64,000 bases of DNA from Scolanthus callimorphus (taxonomy: Eukaryota; Cnidaria; Anthozoa; Actiniaria; Edwardsiidae). Location of the stretch: assembly GCA_033964015.1 (NCBI GenBank), contig JAWWUD010000060.1:186001-250000 (forward strand), given 5' to 3'. The notes under the pieces were generated by a model, which saw nothing but the letters and a program-made list of their open reading frames with translations, searched no databases and was not told the DNA's origin. A program made the position numbers and the translations under genes. Below, piece after piece: positions 1-11,393 of the stretch. How positions within the stretch are numbered: the first letter of the stretch is position 1; every line of letters starts with the position of its first letter.

Positions 1-1
1 T

Positions 2-1187
2 TTATTTTGTCATATTCTCTTTTCTTTGCCAGTTTCTCTTCCCTGGCTTCCGGAGAATCACAGGCATTTTTTAATATTCTGTATGCCCTTTTTCTTGACA
101 ATCGTAATTCCCTAGCATCTTTTGTCTCTAAAAGTCTAGCCTTTAAACATCGAAATGTGTTTTTCTTGGCTCTATTGTCACTTTGTACAGCCGAGACATA
201 ATGTAACCCATTTATGTATCCTAAGAAAACTGCAGTTCTATCTGCATTTGGAACATCTGTAACAGGAGCAATAATCTTTGCTGGTGACCCTTCAGCAGAG
301 TCAGTTATATGAATAACACAGTTGAATGAATTAGCTACAGCTTGTATAATAATGTTATCACACCATGTCTGTGGTTGAGACATTTCCATTATGTAATTTT
401 GCCATGAATCATCTCCTAAACTTTCTACATACAGCTCTGGATAGTTATTCAAGTGATTAATTCCAGCCATGCGTATTTCATGGTGCTGTTCAGGTTCGCC
501 AAAATGCTGATGTGAAAAAGCTCGAAAAAAGCAGGAGCCATCACCACCTACGTCAAAAGGCATTAAACCAATCAATGCTAGCTTTTGGTCTAGCATATTC
601 CATGGTGTAATAATTTGATTGCTTGCACTATTACAGTACATACCTCCTCTTAAAGTCTGTGAACCACAATATAAGGTTTGGCTCAATATATCATTGTTAG
701 GACAGAAATACTTCTTTGAATTTCTTTTACACAAAGTCTTAGTCCTTGTAATGTAACAAAAGTAACTGAAAAAGTTCACATTTCTTTTGCTAAAAGCTGC
801 AAAACAGTGTTTGTAATTACTGGCAATAATGTAAAGCTTGGATGAATTAGGGACCTCTTTTTTGATCAGAAGTTTCAGCTTCTTTCTTAGTTTTCTCTTG
901 CCTAACAGTTGCATAATTTTTTTCTCTGGAAATCTAGATGGCTCACGGCCCCTCTTTTGTCTCTTGAAATCTTTAGTACGTTTTCTAACAGAGCTCCTGA
1001 AATAACTCTGCATACTATTATTGATATTTCCTTCTGTATGATTAACAGTTTCATCACATAAAAGTACAGAACTACCTGAGTATGAGGTCATCACAGCTTT
1101 CAAAGTAGTGTTTTCACTGGTAGTGTCAGTTGACAATGTTGTGTAAAGCTCATTGTTACTGCAGTATAATGACTGGTTTGCACCCAT
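2..1187 (-). CDS. OTU-domain cysteine protease, Helitron-type, partial at the window edge
   Basis: An uninterrupted frame of about 395 codons runs from an ATG at 1187 down to base 2 with no stop. Its middle contains GDGSCFFRAF, the Asp/Cys block of OTU deubiquitinase-like proteases, and about 110 residues later GLHYVS, the matching catalytic His block. The spacing and the intervening WCDNIIIQAVAN segment fit an OTU fold. The first 150 residues are Lys/Arg-rich with several Cys and look like a DNA-binding or linker region. After the OTU domain the protein becomes strongly basic and helical (SRKRAYRILKNA, REEKLAKKREYDK). OTU proteases of this type are known as accessory domains of animal Helitrons, whose Rep/helicase part would then lie beyond the left edge; that assignment is inference. 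The frame may extend upstream of the ATG or be joined to an upstream exon. Confidence 0.75.
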   Translation of the reverse strand, partial: MGANQSLYCSNNELYTTLSTDTTSENTTLKAVMTSYSGSSVLLCDETVNHTEGNINNSMQSYFRSSVRKRTKDFKRQKRGREPSRFPEKKIMQLLGKRKLRKKLKLLIKKEVPNSSKLYIIASNYKHCFAAFSKRNVNFFSYFCYITRTKTLCKRNSKKYFCPNNDILSQTLYCGSQTLRGGMYCNSASNQIITPWNMLDQKLALIGLMPFDVGGDGSCFFRAFSHQHFGEPEQHHEIRMAGINHLNNYPELYVESLGDDSWQNYIMEMSQPQTWCDNIIIQAVANSFNCVIHITDSAEGSPAKIIAPVTDVPNADRTAVFLGYINGLHYVSAVQSDNRAKKNTFRCLKARLLETKDARELRLSRKRAYRILKNACDSPEAREEKLAKKREYDKI

Positions 1188-1250
1188 GTCGGGTTTATCA
1201 TTATGCCATGTTAGGCATTGAGTTATTTTGCTTGGCTGGTTCTTTACCCA

Positions 1251-1445
1251 AAGCCATACAGCCATCAGACAATGGGTTTTGGACTGTTCATTTGATCCCA
1301 TACGCCACACAGTCCATAGGCGAAGGGTTAGATTGTATAGTATTGTAGGCTGATTTTTTACCCAAAGCCATACAGCCATCAGGCTATGGGGTTTGGACTG
1401 TTCATTTGATCCCATGCGCCACCAGTCCAGAGGCGAAGGGTTAGT
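1251..1445. repeat. Two-copy tandem repeat upstream of the OTU frame
   Basis: A unit of about 90 bases (starting CTTTACCCAAAGCCATACAG) occurs at about 1251-1340 and again at about 1356-1445 with a few substitutions and one single-base indel. Just to the right, shorter units containing ATAGGCATTGGGT recur at about 1470-1510. On the minus strand the second-read copy continues in frame into the OTU open frame (encoding LWTVWRMGSNEQSK-like residues), so the repeat may once have been part of that protein's N-terminal region. Confidence 0.7.
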
Positions 1446-1769
1446 TTGTATACCCGCCGTAATAGGCATTGGGTTGATTTGATTACCCGCCTTCATAGGC
1501 ATTGGGTCAGTTTGACAATCCCACACCGGGGATAATAATCCCTCCAAGTCGGAGGAGACCTGATTATTGCAGGCAACCCCCAAAATATGGGGAGATTTGG
1601 TAAAACCAAACGTGTTGTGTTCGATGGCCACCGTCGGACTCGCAAATCGTCTTATTAGTCGTCGAGAAATCTGCTGTGAAAATGATCTCATACCAGTGAA
1701 TAACATGCTTTGAAAGCTGTGATAGCTTTCAAGAATAGAACTAAAGTGATTCATAACGTTTATACTTAC

Positions 1770-1941
1770 CGAATTCCCAGAAATTTCCACAAACACGTCG
1801 CTTCACTTCTGTTGAGTGTTGTGAAATAGCAGCAGAACACGCTTCGTCGAGAAACCAAATTATGGTATACCAAACTGCGTGGCCGACAGGACCTGGTAAC
1901 AGGCTACTTTTGCATGCAATCAAACGGGTACCCTGTGGCAT
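1770..1941 (-). CDS. Candidate first coding exon, unknown product
   Basis: A minus-strand frame begins with ATG at 1941 (MPQGTRLIACKSSLL...) and ends in a strong donor (G|GTAAGTAT) at 1769/1770, phase 1. The 57 or so residues include HAVWYTIIWFLDEACSAA and VKRRVCGNFWEFG. I do not recognise a family. A GC-richer stretch lies just upstream. It could be the first exon of the gene holding the OTU frame, since both lie on the minus strand in the right order, but no joining acceptor could be fixed. Confidence 0.3.
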
Positions 1942-2000
1942 GTTGCCGCCAGCCCGCCCAAAATCTATTCCGTCTCACATATCATCGTACTGCGCATGCG

Positions 2001-2130
2001 CGAGAATCAAAGAGGGATAATGGCGAGCTCGTGAGTACGGTACAAACTGGTACGAAAAGAATCAAAGAGGGATAATGGAGAGCTCGTGAGTACGGTACAT
2101 TTGTAAACTGGTACGAACTTGTAAACTGGT
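2001..2130. repeat. Tandem repeat, two to three units
   Basis: Units beginning GAGAATCAAAGAGGGATAAT and containing GAGCTCGTGAGTACGGTAC recur at about 2001 and 2058, followed by shorter AAACTGGTACGAA units at about 2046, 2105 and 2122. No coding sense is seen. Confidence 0.75.
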
Positions 2131-2449
2131 ACGAAATTAGAGTTGCTCTCGCTCGCTGCGCTCGCTCGAGCAAAAAGCTCGCCAGTAGATCAAAATGAGA
2201 ATCAAAACGTTGAGAATAATATATTTTATTTGATGCTGGGAGTTTAGATAAAGTATTTTGAGTTTTTGTGTGCCTGGTTCGATGTTCCGGCCGATTGGGT
2301 GTTTGTGTACCACCACGAGACCTTCCCCCAAAGGAGAAGTCCGAAGGAGAATAGCTGGAAGTCCAAAGAAGAAGTCCGCGCACAAAGTTATGATACGGCA
2401 AGTGGTTCTGTTTTTAGCATTACGGTGTATGAAGAGAGGCTTGAGGATT

Positions 2450-4110
2450 TATTTGGTATTTCTGTTCTTTATAGCATGATGTTAGGCGCTTAAACCGACA
2501 ATTCGAACGTGGGCGCTCAAACTAGACTCAAACTGTGGGGCCGCTCGAATGCTACCCTTGGGAGCCAATAGAGCCAACGTGAAGTTCAATCCATGAAATA
2601 AACCGAAACAGAGAGGGTCTACGGCTCGGACACCAGTAAAGATAAGTAATCTTCCATACGTTGAGGGATTTTTTCTTACCAGCACGGTCTCTCGATTGTT
2701 GTACCTTTTTTAGTAGCTGAAGTGAAATTCGATCCCGGCGCTCTCTTCACCACTGTATAATACAATGGAAGGGAGCGCCGAGATCGTACTATCTGAGCCT
2801 TGTTAAGCCGATACCGGTGAGAATCAAGGGTTACGAAATGTATCGATCACAAAAACAATAATTATTCATAAGAGTTTTAATTCAGTAAACAATTTTAAAA
2901 CAAAAACTTCAGAAACTTTTAATGTTTATTATTATATGGCAACGATAGTACGCGCGCTCTGATTGGCTAAAGAGCGGACATAACTCTCCGTAATGCCCAC
3001 AGGCATTATGGAAATTCTTAATGCCCGCTCGCAGTTCACGACTGAAAAAAAAATTAATCTCCTTGAAATAACATAAATTCAAAAAGACGATTTTCAGTGC
3101 AATTCACAACAAGGAATATTTGACACAGTACAATACAAATCTAACTTGTGACAAGAAGAAAATCAAGGCCTGAATATCAGAAATTACCTGTTTACAAAAG
3201 GCAAAGCAGAGCCAAAAAGTTACTCTAAGCTATACATTCGAGTCTATCCGGAGAAAATGAGAAAAGGGAGAATATAGTAGCAGCAAAAGGTAAAAGCTAC
3301 AAAAGGTCAAAATTTATTAGGAATTCAAGAAACTTGAGAGCTAAAAATAATAACAGAAAGCGAGTTCAAACTTTGTGCTTACCGATAGCTGATAAGTACT
3401 TAGTGAAGTCGTTGATTTCTTTTTTCTCTCCATCTCCTCGATTAAATTCATTCTTACTTGACATTCGCTTTTGCACAAAACCCATTCCTGAATATATAGT
3501 CGGCTAAAATAACCATTGCAATTTTCTGTTATTATCAATCCTGTTCAATCCAGTTCTGGTTCCCTGTTGTAGATCTCAAATGAGTTTTCGAAGAACACGT
3601 TTGCAGCTTTTACGAAGCTAGAGTTGTTTTTCTTGAAAACTTTAAGTTTAATATTGTCAAGTGAAGCATGATGCCTTCCTCCAACGTCTCAGTAAGGATA
3701 TCTTGTGGCAAAGAACTTCTTCAGGTTTAACTCTTCTTCCGGATTTATGAAAGGCCTTTTGCTAGTGCAAAAGGAGCAATGTTTTCCCCAATGCAATGGG
3801 ACTAAAAAAAACTTGAAGTTGTCGAGCTGACGTTGAAGACTTGCTTCCTGGTTGCTTGCCGTTTGAATCTTCTGTTCAACTCCCACAAACGTTTCTCCCA
3901 AATGACTAAACAACATCATAAAATAGCTGTAAAAGAATCAATTCTGAAGTATTTGATATCCATAAGAGATTGATTACATTTGAGCAGGTCTGGCGTGGTT
4001 CGCACACACGAGTTTGTTGACTATGAAAAACTCTGAATGAACTCGAGTTTTCGGCAGGAAAATGAACGAGGCGACTTCCGGTTCGTAAAAAGTTTGAAGA
4101 AAAAGTGCCA
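2450..4110. other. Intergenic, no supportable gene
   Basis: I see only short open frames without recognisable domains. A small inverted repeat around 2720-2790 (GATCCCGGCGCTCTCTTC against GGAGCGCCGAGATC) and an ATTGGCTAAAGAGCGGACATAA-type stretch near 2960 suggest decayed repeats. Confidence 0.5.
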
Positions 4111-4114
4111 TATA

Positions 4115-4268
4115 ATAAACAACTTACTAACCTCGATCGTTCAGGCATTACGTGAAATATCAAACCTCGGTTTTGGCGTATCAACCTCGCTATCGCTCGG
4201 TCAATATGCCAAAACCTCAGTTTGATATTTCACGTAATGCCTTCACTCTCGGTTAGTAAGTAGTTAAT
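4115..4268. mobile_element. Palindromic (foldback) MITE-like element
   Basis: Two arms of about 65 bases are reverse complements: the left reads AACTTACTAACC...GGCATTACGTGAAATATCAA and the right TTGATATTTCACGTAATGCC...GGTTAGTAAGTAGTT. A short centre rich in TCGCTATCGC separates them. No coding capacity. Flanking duplications could not be fixed. Confidence 0.8.
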
Positions 4269-4293
4269 ATTAATTCGCCACATACAATTCATA

Positions 4294-4725
4294 CGGCACC
4301 TACAAAACCTGGATCACGGATTGTCGGATCGGATCAACAACAGTATCTGACATGATATTGGCAAACTTGGGGGAAGTTGTCTCCAAGCCAAAACTAAAAT
4401 CTCCTCCAATTTTAGAACTTCTATTAGTCGTTAAACAATGTTTGATTGTTGTCAATATATTTGATTTTCTAGGTTTTGACGACGTCATATCACATGATAG
4501 GGGGTTGTTCCCCTTGGCTTGGAGACAACTCTCCAAGTTGGAATGTTCCCTTGTATAGATATTAAATTTTCTAGTTTTAATGACGTCATCGATGAAGATG
4601 TATCGAATTTTATATTGATTACTACATATAAGTGAAAATGATCCAATCCGATGTTCCGATCCGATGATCCGATTCGATGATCCGATCCGATCCGACAATC
4701 CGTGATCCAGGTTTTGTAGGTGCCG
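4294..4725. mobile_element. MITE with 42-bp perfect terminal inverted repeats
   Basis: The ends are exact reverse complements over 42 bases (left CGGCACCTACAAAACCTGGA..., right ...TCCAGGTTTTGTAGGTGCCG). Inside, a second inverted pair (AGTTGTCTCCAAGCC near 4374 and GGCTTGGAGACAACT near 4516) and a (GATCCGAT)n-like run at about 4645-4700 sit next to the right terminus. At 432 bp with no frame it is non-autonomous. A target duplication is not obvious. Confidence 0.85.
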
Positions 4726-4739
4726 CAATTAATATAAGT

Positions 4740-5800
4740 AATTTACAACTAGAAGTTTCTAATAGGAAGTGAATTGCTCGCTGCCACAGACAATGTGCCT
4801 CCTAGGCATGGTATGCTAATCGACCAATAGAAATCACCAGAAGAGCAATCCAAGGCAAAGTAGTTATTGCATCGTCATGTTGTTTAACACACTTGCCTGT
4901 GCTCCATGCAGAGGCTTTACTCAAGTAAACTTACAATTTGGTATTTCATTTAAATATTATATAACAAACAGAATATGACATGACCACTGGGAGATACAAA
5001 TTATATCAATAAATCAATCAATACTATATTCACATTTCAATTCCATAAAAAAATTTTTTTTTCATTCAGGTGAAAAGATGTGACTATATTTCTCGGCCTA
5101 CAGCCTCGTCCAATTTTGGAGTTCCTCTGAATTTTCTCATCCAATTTTTCTTAATTAGACAGCATGGATTCCTATATTATATATACTTTCAAAATTGAGA
5201 AATTTTAACACTCAAAGATAAAATTTGTTTCTCTGCATGGCCATGTTACAATTGTTTATGTATGCAGCTTAATGAGGTCTAGACTGAAAATGAGATAAAT
5301 ATTCACTTGTGTGAAAAAAAATAATTTGCCAGAAATTTAGACCATACAAATTGTTTACAATACGGAAAACATGATAAACAATTTTGTTTAATTTCAGAAA
5401 TAGCTTCATATTAAATTTTTTCATGCCTCAGATTAAAGCAGATCCCTACCAGTAATATTATTGGATTTATTCATCAGATTTTCTTGTAATATTATTCCGG
5501 AATAATGTGTGTGCAATTAAGACTGACAAAAGCAATTCATGACTGTTTACTTACCAATAACTTCCGAATCTAAACAACAGTTACAGTGCCATTTCTGTAA
5601 ACCGATTGACAAATGGTGAATGTTTTCTATCTCGACGTGAATGGCTTACTAACTCTCCAAGCAAAGGACTGTGGGGGAATGTGCTACCAACGGACCGACG
5701 GAACCCAATTCGCTTGGCCTAGCAGTCCTTTCTTGTGACCTCATCTATTTCTGTCTTGCTGTAAACTTTTATCCCCCTCAGGAACCAGGAATTAGGGGAC
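4740..5800. other. AT-rich intergenic stretch
   Basis: Very AT-rich with short homopolymers, no frame above background, no RNA gene recognised. Confidence 0.5.
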
Positions 5801-5801
5801 T

Positions 5802-5951
5802 TTAAACTAAGCAGTTTCTTTTTTTAACGCCACAATCCTCTGTAGGCAAGTTATCAGCATTGCTATCGTCGGTGAGGTCTGCGCTGTCCCTTGAAGTGCG
5901 AGCTTGCACTTCCACATGTTCTGTTATGTCTTGTATCGTGTGGTCTTCCAT
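5802..5951 (-). CDS. Candidate terminal coding exon, acidic tail, unknown product
   Basis: On the minus strand a pyrimidine-ended acceptor (TTCTATAG) precedes an open stretch of 49 residues starting MEDHTIQDITEHVEVQAR and rich in Ser, Thr, Asp and Glu, ending CGVKKRNCLV and a TAA at 5802-5804. The composition looks like a protein tail rather than random sequence. The first residue need not be a true start. No family recognised. Confidence 0.3.
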   Translation of the reverse strand: MEDHTIQDITEHVEVQARTSRDSADLTDDSNADNLPTEDCGVKKRNCLV

Positions 5952-6633
5952 CTATAGAATAAGCAGTACTCTTTGTTGATTACTTCCTTCGCCACATTCT
6001 CTACTCTTACAATGTACAACATCTTCTTCTTTGGACAAGATAACGTTTTCTTCCTCGAAATGGTAGCTACATCTGGAATGGGCAGTACTGAGATATTTAT
6101 CTCCAGGATATTCCTGGGATATTGGCCATTGTTTTACCTGCACAGTGTAATTGGTGTTCTTGCCCCCTTTCTGGCTAGATCGGTTATAGTTCCTCTTTTG
6201 CATATGATTTTTTTCGACAGTCTGGCAGTTGTTACTGCCAGTTGTTGAAGACATCCATCATAGTCATAAAATCACAATTCTACTGTTTGTTTTTTTGTGT
6301 GTGTGGAGCTACAGTTCGGCTTCAAGGATGCAGTGGCTTGAAGTCAGACACTAATCACTTGAATTGCCTTTGAAATCACTCGAACAAAAAAATTAATAAA
6401 TAAGTAACTAGTTTAATATTCGGAGTATTTTGATGGTGTTGCGATGGCCCCATCTCATTGCCAAATAACAGTACAGGCAAATACAATAAATATATATTTT
6501 TGACCGCTGTATAATTTTGTGCATAATGAGTAAACAGCTGAACAAAATTGCGGGCATATTCACATGAGCTATATGTATTTTATCTACTATCTAAATCATT
6601 ATCCGCATTCGGGTTTTAATTCCCAGTACTTAC

Positions 6634-6752
6634 CATTATACTGTGGATCTTTTTCCAACAGGGTCTTGTAGCCCATTTTGCTATGAAGCGCATGACGAAT
6701 CTTTGCCCCGGGAGATGGTGGGCACCAGTCATTTTCGCAATAAGGGCATTTT
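6634..6752 (-). CDS. Candidate internal exon with Cys-rich motif
   Basis: A minus-strand stretch bounded by an acceptor (GATTGCAG) and a consensus donor (AATG|GTAAGT) encodes KCPYCENDWCPP, then SPGAKIRHALHSKMGYKTLLEKDPQYN. Intron phases would be 2 on entry and 1 on exit. The CxxCxxxxC start suggests a metal-binding region. I do not recognise the family and cannot join it confidently to neighbours. Confidence 0.4.
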
Positions 6753-7666
6753 CTGCAATCATAACAGAATGTAATATAAAAAAAAAAACGCGAGCTCATT
6801 CAAGATTCTTATCTAAAAATCTTACTGTTACTGTACATCTCAGAACTGGAGCCTTGGCGACTTATTGATTCATCTGCATCTGGTTGATCATTTCTGGTTG
6901 ATGATAAATGCTTCTTTGGATGCCATCATCCACTTTCTCCTTCCCATTTTTTGCTCTAAGGTTCCTCCCCAGAAGTTTATCGATAAAACACTGTTTAGAA
7001 GATAGGCTGCACAGGCAGCCCCACTTATTCAGTAGGTTCTGATACGGTAGACACCTGAACCAGGTGACAGGAGGACCATCTGGATAGGAAAGAGCATTTC
7101 AGATTAGGAATACTCAAATAACTGTTTTGCATATACAAATTGGTAGGCACAGTAGCCAAAATTGCCAAACTTCTCCCCCAAAACAATGAAACATATTTAG
7201 AGGTTGACTTGCCTCAAATTTCGTTGCCAAAGATGGGTTGACTTTACGCGACCTCGGCCTCTCTTGAGCTGAAACAAGGAGAATGCAATTAATTAAAATA
7301 TGATAGCATGCAATTTGTCACATAACAATTGGCTTTTTGATAACTTCTAGTTATACAAACATATAGAATTACAGTGTGCTGTTGAAAGCAAATCCAAATA
7401 AGTAAGGCTGCGTTCTTTTTCCTCTCCAAAAATATATGCCCCAGGGGTTTCTTGAACCGGAAACGGGTGTTTGTAGTTGCATCCGAAACATTCTTGCCCC
7501 TTATGAAATTTGAACCATAAACCCCCTCGGACGGCAGAACCCAAAAATGGCAAGATTTCTACCCTAAGGTCAGGTAAAGCCAGATAGGCTTGATTCTTTG
7601 CATAGAGAATCCTTGTACAATAAGAAACAAAATATCAAATATGACTTTTTTCTAATGGATCCGTCT

Positions 7667-7980
7667 TTAAGGATCCCCTCGGACACTCATGGCATGGTAG
7701 GGCCTCGATGGGGATTTACGAGTAGGCAAATTTACGTTCCCCATTCTATTCCATGGCAAAGCAGAGGCCTTTTTCTGACCCATAAACCGGAAATTTTCAT
7801 CATAATAGCTCCAATAATGGCCTCGGCTTGCCAGCTCATGGATGATATCGCTATAATTCATCAGGGCAGGAGCCTCTGATGGGAATTTGGTGGTGTATAT
7901 GCCATCAAAAATGCGGAAGCACCGATACCATTGCTCTATGGTATGTAATGTCTTGGTCTATCGCACAGGTTCAATAAGTA
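7667..7980 (-). pseudogene. DIRS-type gag-like fragment
   Basis: The minus strand reads IEQWYRCFRIFDGIYTTKFP, then ALMNYSDIIHELASRGHYW, then SYYDENFRFMGQKKASALPW. This WxxYDExFR-type block resembles the conserved part of gag-like proteins of tyrosine-recombinase (DIRS-type) retroelements common in cnidarians. An in-frame stop lies just upstream (PVR-stop-TK). I find no partner RT here, so it appears to be an isolated decayed fragment. Confidence 0.5.
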
Positions 7981-8071
7981 ATGCTGGGTCCGGTACATCG
8001 TCAGCGCCACTAAAAGTGACTTGATAGCGATCAGTGTGAATGGTTTAGACATCAGTTTTGGCATCTGTCTA

Positions 8072-8479
8072 TTATGTCTTCATTTTCCTTCCTTTGCCTT
8101 TTGAAGTTGGGGCAGTCATAATTAGTAAAGAGGGGAGCGTTGTTCTAGGGCACTTGCCACCAACTGTAGGTCGATTCTGATTGAGAAGTAGTGAGTGAAT
8201 ATGTATAGTCTCTTTACTTCCGTGGTAGAGCGCAGATAACATTAAGCAGAAATGTTGCGGCAGATTTTCGGCGTGATCAATTTGGGAGTATGTTATCGTT
8301 TCACCCAACAAAATAAATATCGCTTCACTTAAGTAAACAAAGTGTTTGTAGTGTTCTTCCGGTAGAATCCCTAATAGAACTGGTGGACCGTAAATCAACA
8401 GAAAATATGTCAATTTTGATGCTTTCCAGTACTGCCGTTTATTTCCATTTATGTCATTTGATGGTTTGATTTGCGACAA
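8072..8479 (-). pseudogene. CACTA/TNP2-like transposase, C-terminal (DUF4218-like) region
   Basis: The translated frame contains RQYWKASKLTYFLLIYGPPV, then LLGILPEEHYKHFVYLSEAI and FILLGETI...FCLMLSALYHG. The R-YWKA...GILP-HYKHF...LS-AI-ILL pattern is that of the C-terminal region accompanying TNP2-like (CACTA/EnSpm-type) transposases. The frame goes off consensus after IHIHSLL, where the usual histidine/leucine block should continue, which indicates a frameshift. It lies downstream of and co-oriented with the piece at 10.2-10.5 kb, so both probably come from one element. Confidence 0.65.
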
Positions 8480-8769
8480 ACGTTTTATGGTGTGAAAATT
8501 GTGTTTATCATCAACATCATCATCATCATTGTATTCACTAAAAAATATGTTTATAGTAAAAGTTACCCGCAGGTAGCACTAACGCTAATCGAGGCGGGTG
8601 ACTTACATATATACATACATGACATATTTGTTTGTATACAAAATGCTCCTGTAAAATGTGAAGTTATGGTTTGCTGTCCTCCACTTTTCTGGCAGCGGCT
8701 CCTCGATGTTCTTTTGGCTTTCTGTCACGTAATCGTAGTCCTTGTAATTCCTGTTTTTGGTCGGAGCTG

Positions 8770-8905
8770 ATACTGGAGTTGGCGGCAAAGCTGGTGGCGT
8801 TGGCGGGAGAGCCGGCGGAGTTGGCAGGAGAGCCGGTGGAGTTGGCAGGAGAGCCAGGGGAGTTGGCGAATGAGCAGGCGGAGTTGGTGGGAAATCCAGC
8901 GGAGC
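8770..8905. repeat. GC-rich minisatellite with Pro-rich reading on the minus strand
   Basis: About seven units of 18-21 bases related to GGAGTTGGCAGGAGAGCC. The minus strand is open through it (within 8603-8956) and encodes a PTPPALLPTPPALPP-type repeat followed by KNRNYKDYDYVTESQKN. This could be a proline-rich exon, but no splice sites or family support it. Confidence 0.65.
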
Positions 8906-10226
8906 TGCCTGAGTTGATATTCCCTTCTTACGGCCCTTGGCCTTTGTACCCTTCACTCAAGTGCCTTTACTCGTTTGATTTCTAAGGCAGCAAAAGCAGC
9001 TGCTAATCTGTCGATAGTAAATAATGTAAATCTTTAATATTACTAAAGAAATAGTAGGGTTTAGCTACCGGTATTCCCTGGCCTGCGCTTTAAGAAATTG
9101 GGGTTTACCGAAATTTAAATAAAATTAAACCTCACCTTAAGGTCTGGTAGATTTTGCTTAGCAAAGCTTTTTGGCCAAGTAAGGGCTATTGGCGGATTTG
9201 CAGGTGCAGATAGATCTTGCAAAACAACTTTCGCGTATACATCTGCAAAAAAGGAAAACATTTTTTGTTGACGACGGTAAATAACCAGCTCTTATGTTTT
9301 TTTTTGGCTTGGGTTTGCCATGCACTAGACCACAATCTTTTTTATAAATTGGTACATACGGCATAGAAATGCATGAATCATAGTCCGACAGCGTTTGCCA
9401 ATTGAATTCACGAAATTCCCTTGTTCGATTGAGTTCTAAATTATTCTAAATAAAGGTTTCTGTTCTGTTCTGTTCAAATGAGTGCGATGGGGATGTAAAT
9501 GCTCGAACGCATTTGACTTATTATTACTTGGAATGCAGTAAACGCCCGTATATAAAATAACCTGTTTTATGGAAGCTTTAGACTCAATTATTACCTCTTA
9601 TTTGTTTGTTTCTACATGCTCTACCGTTATTTTTTAAGCCTTGTTTCCTTTACGATTCGAGTCGAAAATTCGATGCAAATAAATACCAAAATTCTCAAAA
9701 CTGCGCAACCTATGCTAATGCCGCTTTCATGCACGAGAAAATGAATCGTATGAATACCGTTTCAAATTTTCAAGTGAGGCCTTCAAATTCTTAGTGTTGC
9801 GATAATATAATAATCTAACTCTCTGGCTTACCATTTTTCTTTGGCATGCGAAGAAAAAATCCCTTGCAACTTTCTCGTCGCACATCATAATATACAGCTT
9901 ATCTCTAAATTAAATATGAGACTAGAAAATTAAATGTATTATCAAATTCAATTGGAATTTTTAATTGACGTGGTCTAAAATGGAAGGAGAAAGGCGGTTT
10001 AATCTTCTCATTGTGAGCAATCATGCGCAATTCGCATAAGTTGTTGGCTTGAAAGAAGTACTAGCCACACCTTTGGCGTGTTTGACGGTTGTGTATTGCA
10101 CATGTTTTGAATGGAGTGGACATGCTGCCCAGAAATGCCTTCATGCCCCCTACTATTCCAAACTACAAACAAACTACAAACTACAGCCAATTGAAAAGCA
10201 TCTTTTTTTCGCAGAACTAGACTTAC

Positions 10227-10460
10227 GATGGCTTGTAGCCAAACCCAGCTAAATCATCACCATCAACGTCGGGTTTGAGCACTTGGTCCTCTGCGAAAGA
10301 CATCGTTGTCCTTACGGTTGGTGCTTTGTCAGCCTTTGGCCTCTCGCACACAAATGTCTGATACTTAATTACAGTACAACCTGGCTGGTAACATTCAATG
10401 CAACCAAATTTACCATTATACTGCACGGTGTTACAAACAACTGCTTGACTCCTTGACCAA
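10227..10460 (-). pseudogene. TNP2-like (CACTA-type) transposase exon
   Basis: Bounded by an acceptor (GAAAG|TTGG) and a strong donor (CCATC|GTAAGTCT), the exon encodes SQAVVCNTVQYNGKFGCIEC followed by YQPGCTVIKYQTFVCE and RTTMSFAEDQVL. The N-QYNGKFGC-C-xPG block is characteristic of TNP2-type transposase domains. The exon itself is open; the partner C-terminal region at 8.07-8.48 kb is damaged. The remaining domain, including catalytic acidic residues, was not found between them. Confidence 0.6.
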
Positions 10461-11393
10461 CTTTCAATTAAAATGATAAACTTTAATGGTAACTTGTCCA
10501 ATCAAGTAAGACAAAATAAGTTCCAGCTCTGGAAAACATACAGTAGGAAAACAATTATTGGAAAACTGATATTCTGGAACCTTTGAACGTGTTTCAACTT
10601 CTAAAAAAGCACATTGGAAGAACAACGATTAAAATTGGGAAGCAATGTTTTCCTGTGACATGCATAATTAACAAAACGTTGAGGGTTGTTTTGGAAAGCC
10701 TGGATTTCCACTAGGGAAATAAAAATAAACTCTTTGATTTCCAAACTGTTACATGTACCTTTTAAGTTGTTGCAGATAATTGAAAGGCCTGTTTCATTGC
10801 AGCATATTCTGCATGAACGTACTAGGCGACTTGTTCCTGCTATTTTATAGTACTAAGACCATAAAATGGCACACAGGATGCCAAGCTTTACAATGTTCTG
10901 TACTTAATAAACTAGCTTGCCATTAAGAGTGGCTTTGATGTCTTTCCACTTCTTTTGTAAAACTTTCTTTCCAAATTTAAGAGATATGGCATCTAAAAAT
11001 GCCATTAAATTAATAGAAATAATGATTTTAAGTGATTTTTGTTAAACATTTGCCCTGGTCTTCGAGTCTTGAATTCCAGGGTGAGTTATGCACCCTAGTC
11101 CCTAGAGCAGAGGTACAAATGGCCGGGTATTTAACCCCCAAAAAAGAATTTGTTTAAAATTATTGGGTGGATAGTGGCAACTCCAATTCCAGAATGGTTT
11201 GCTGAGACTAGATTGACCTCATCTTAGGAAGTACATCTTTTTTCTGCGACTGTCCATATGCAATTGCTAGTAAAAAAACATACATTATGACATATTGTAC
11301 ATTTAGCATACTGCAGTTTTGGTACATACGTTTGAAAAGGCTCTTTCTCTCATCTTCTAGAGCGATTTTTCATTCCCCTTTGCCCTTTGCCCT

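Noticed and set aside
1741..1775. ATACTTACC resembling the 5' end of U1 snRNA
   Set aside because: Only the donor-complementary nonamer matches; on the minus strand it is simply a splice donor, and no U1 stem-loops follow.
8603..8956. Proline-rich minus-strand protein
   Set aside because: The Pro pattern comes from a minisatellite; no splice sites or homologous context, so it is listed only as a repeat.
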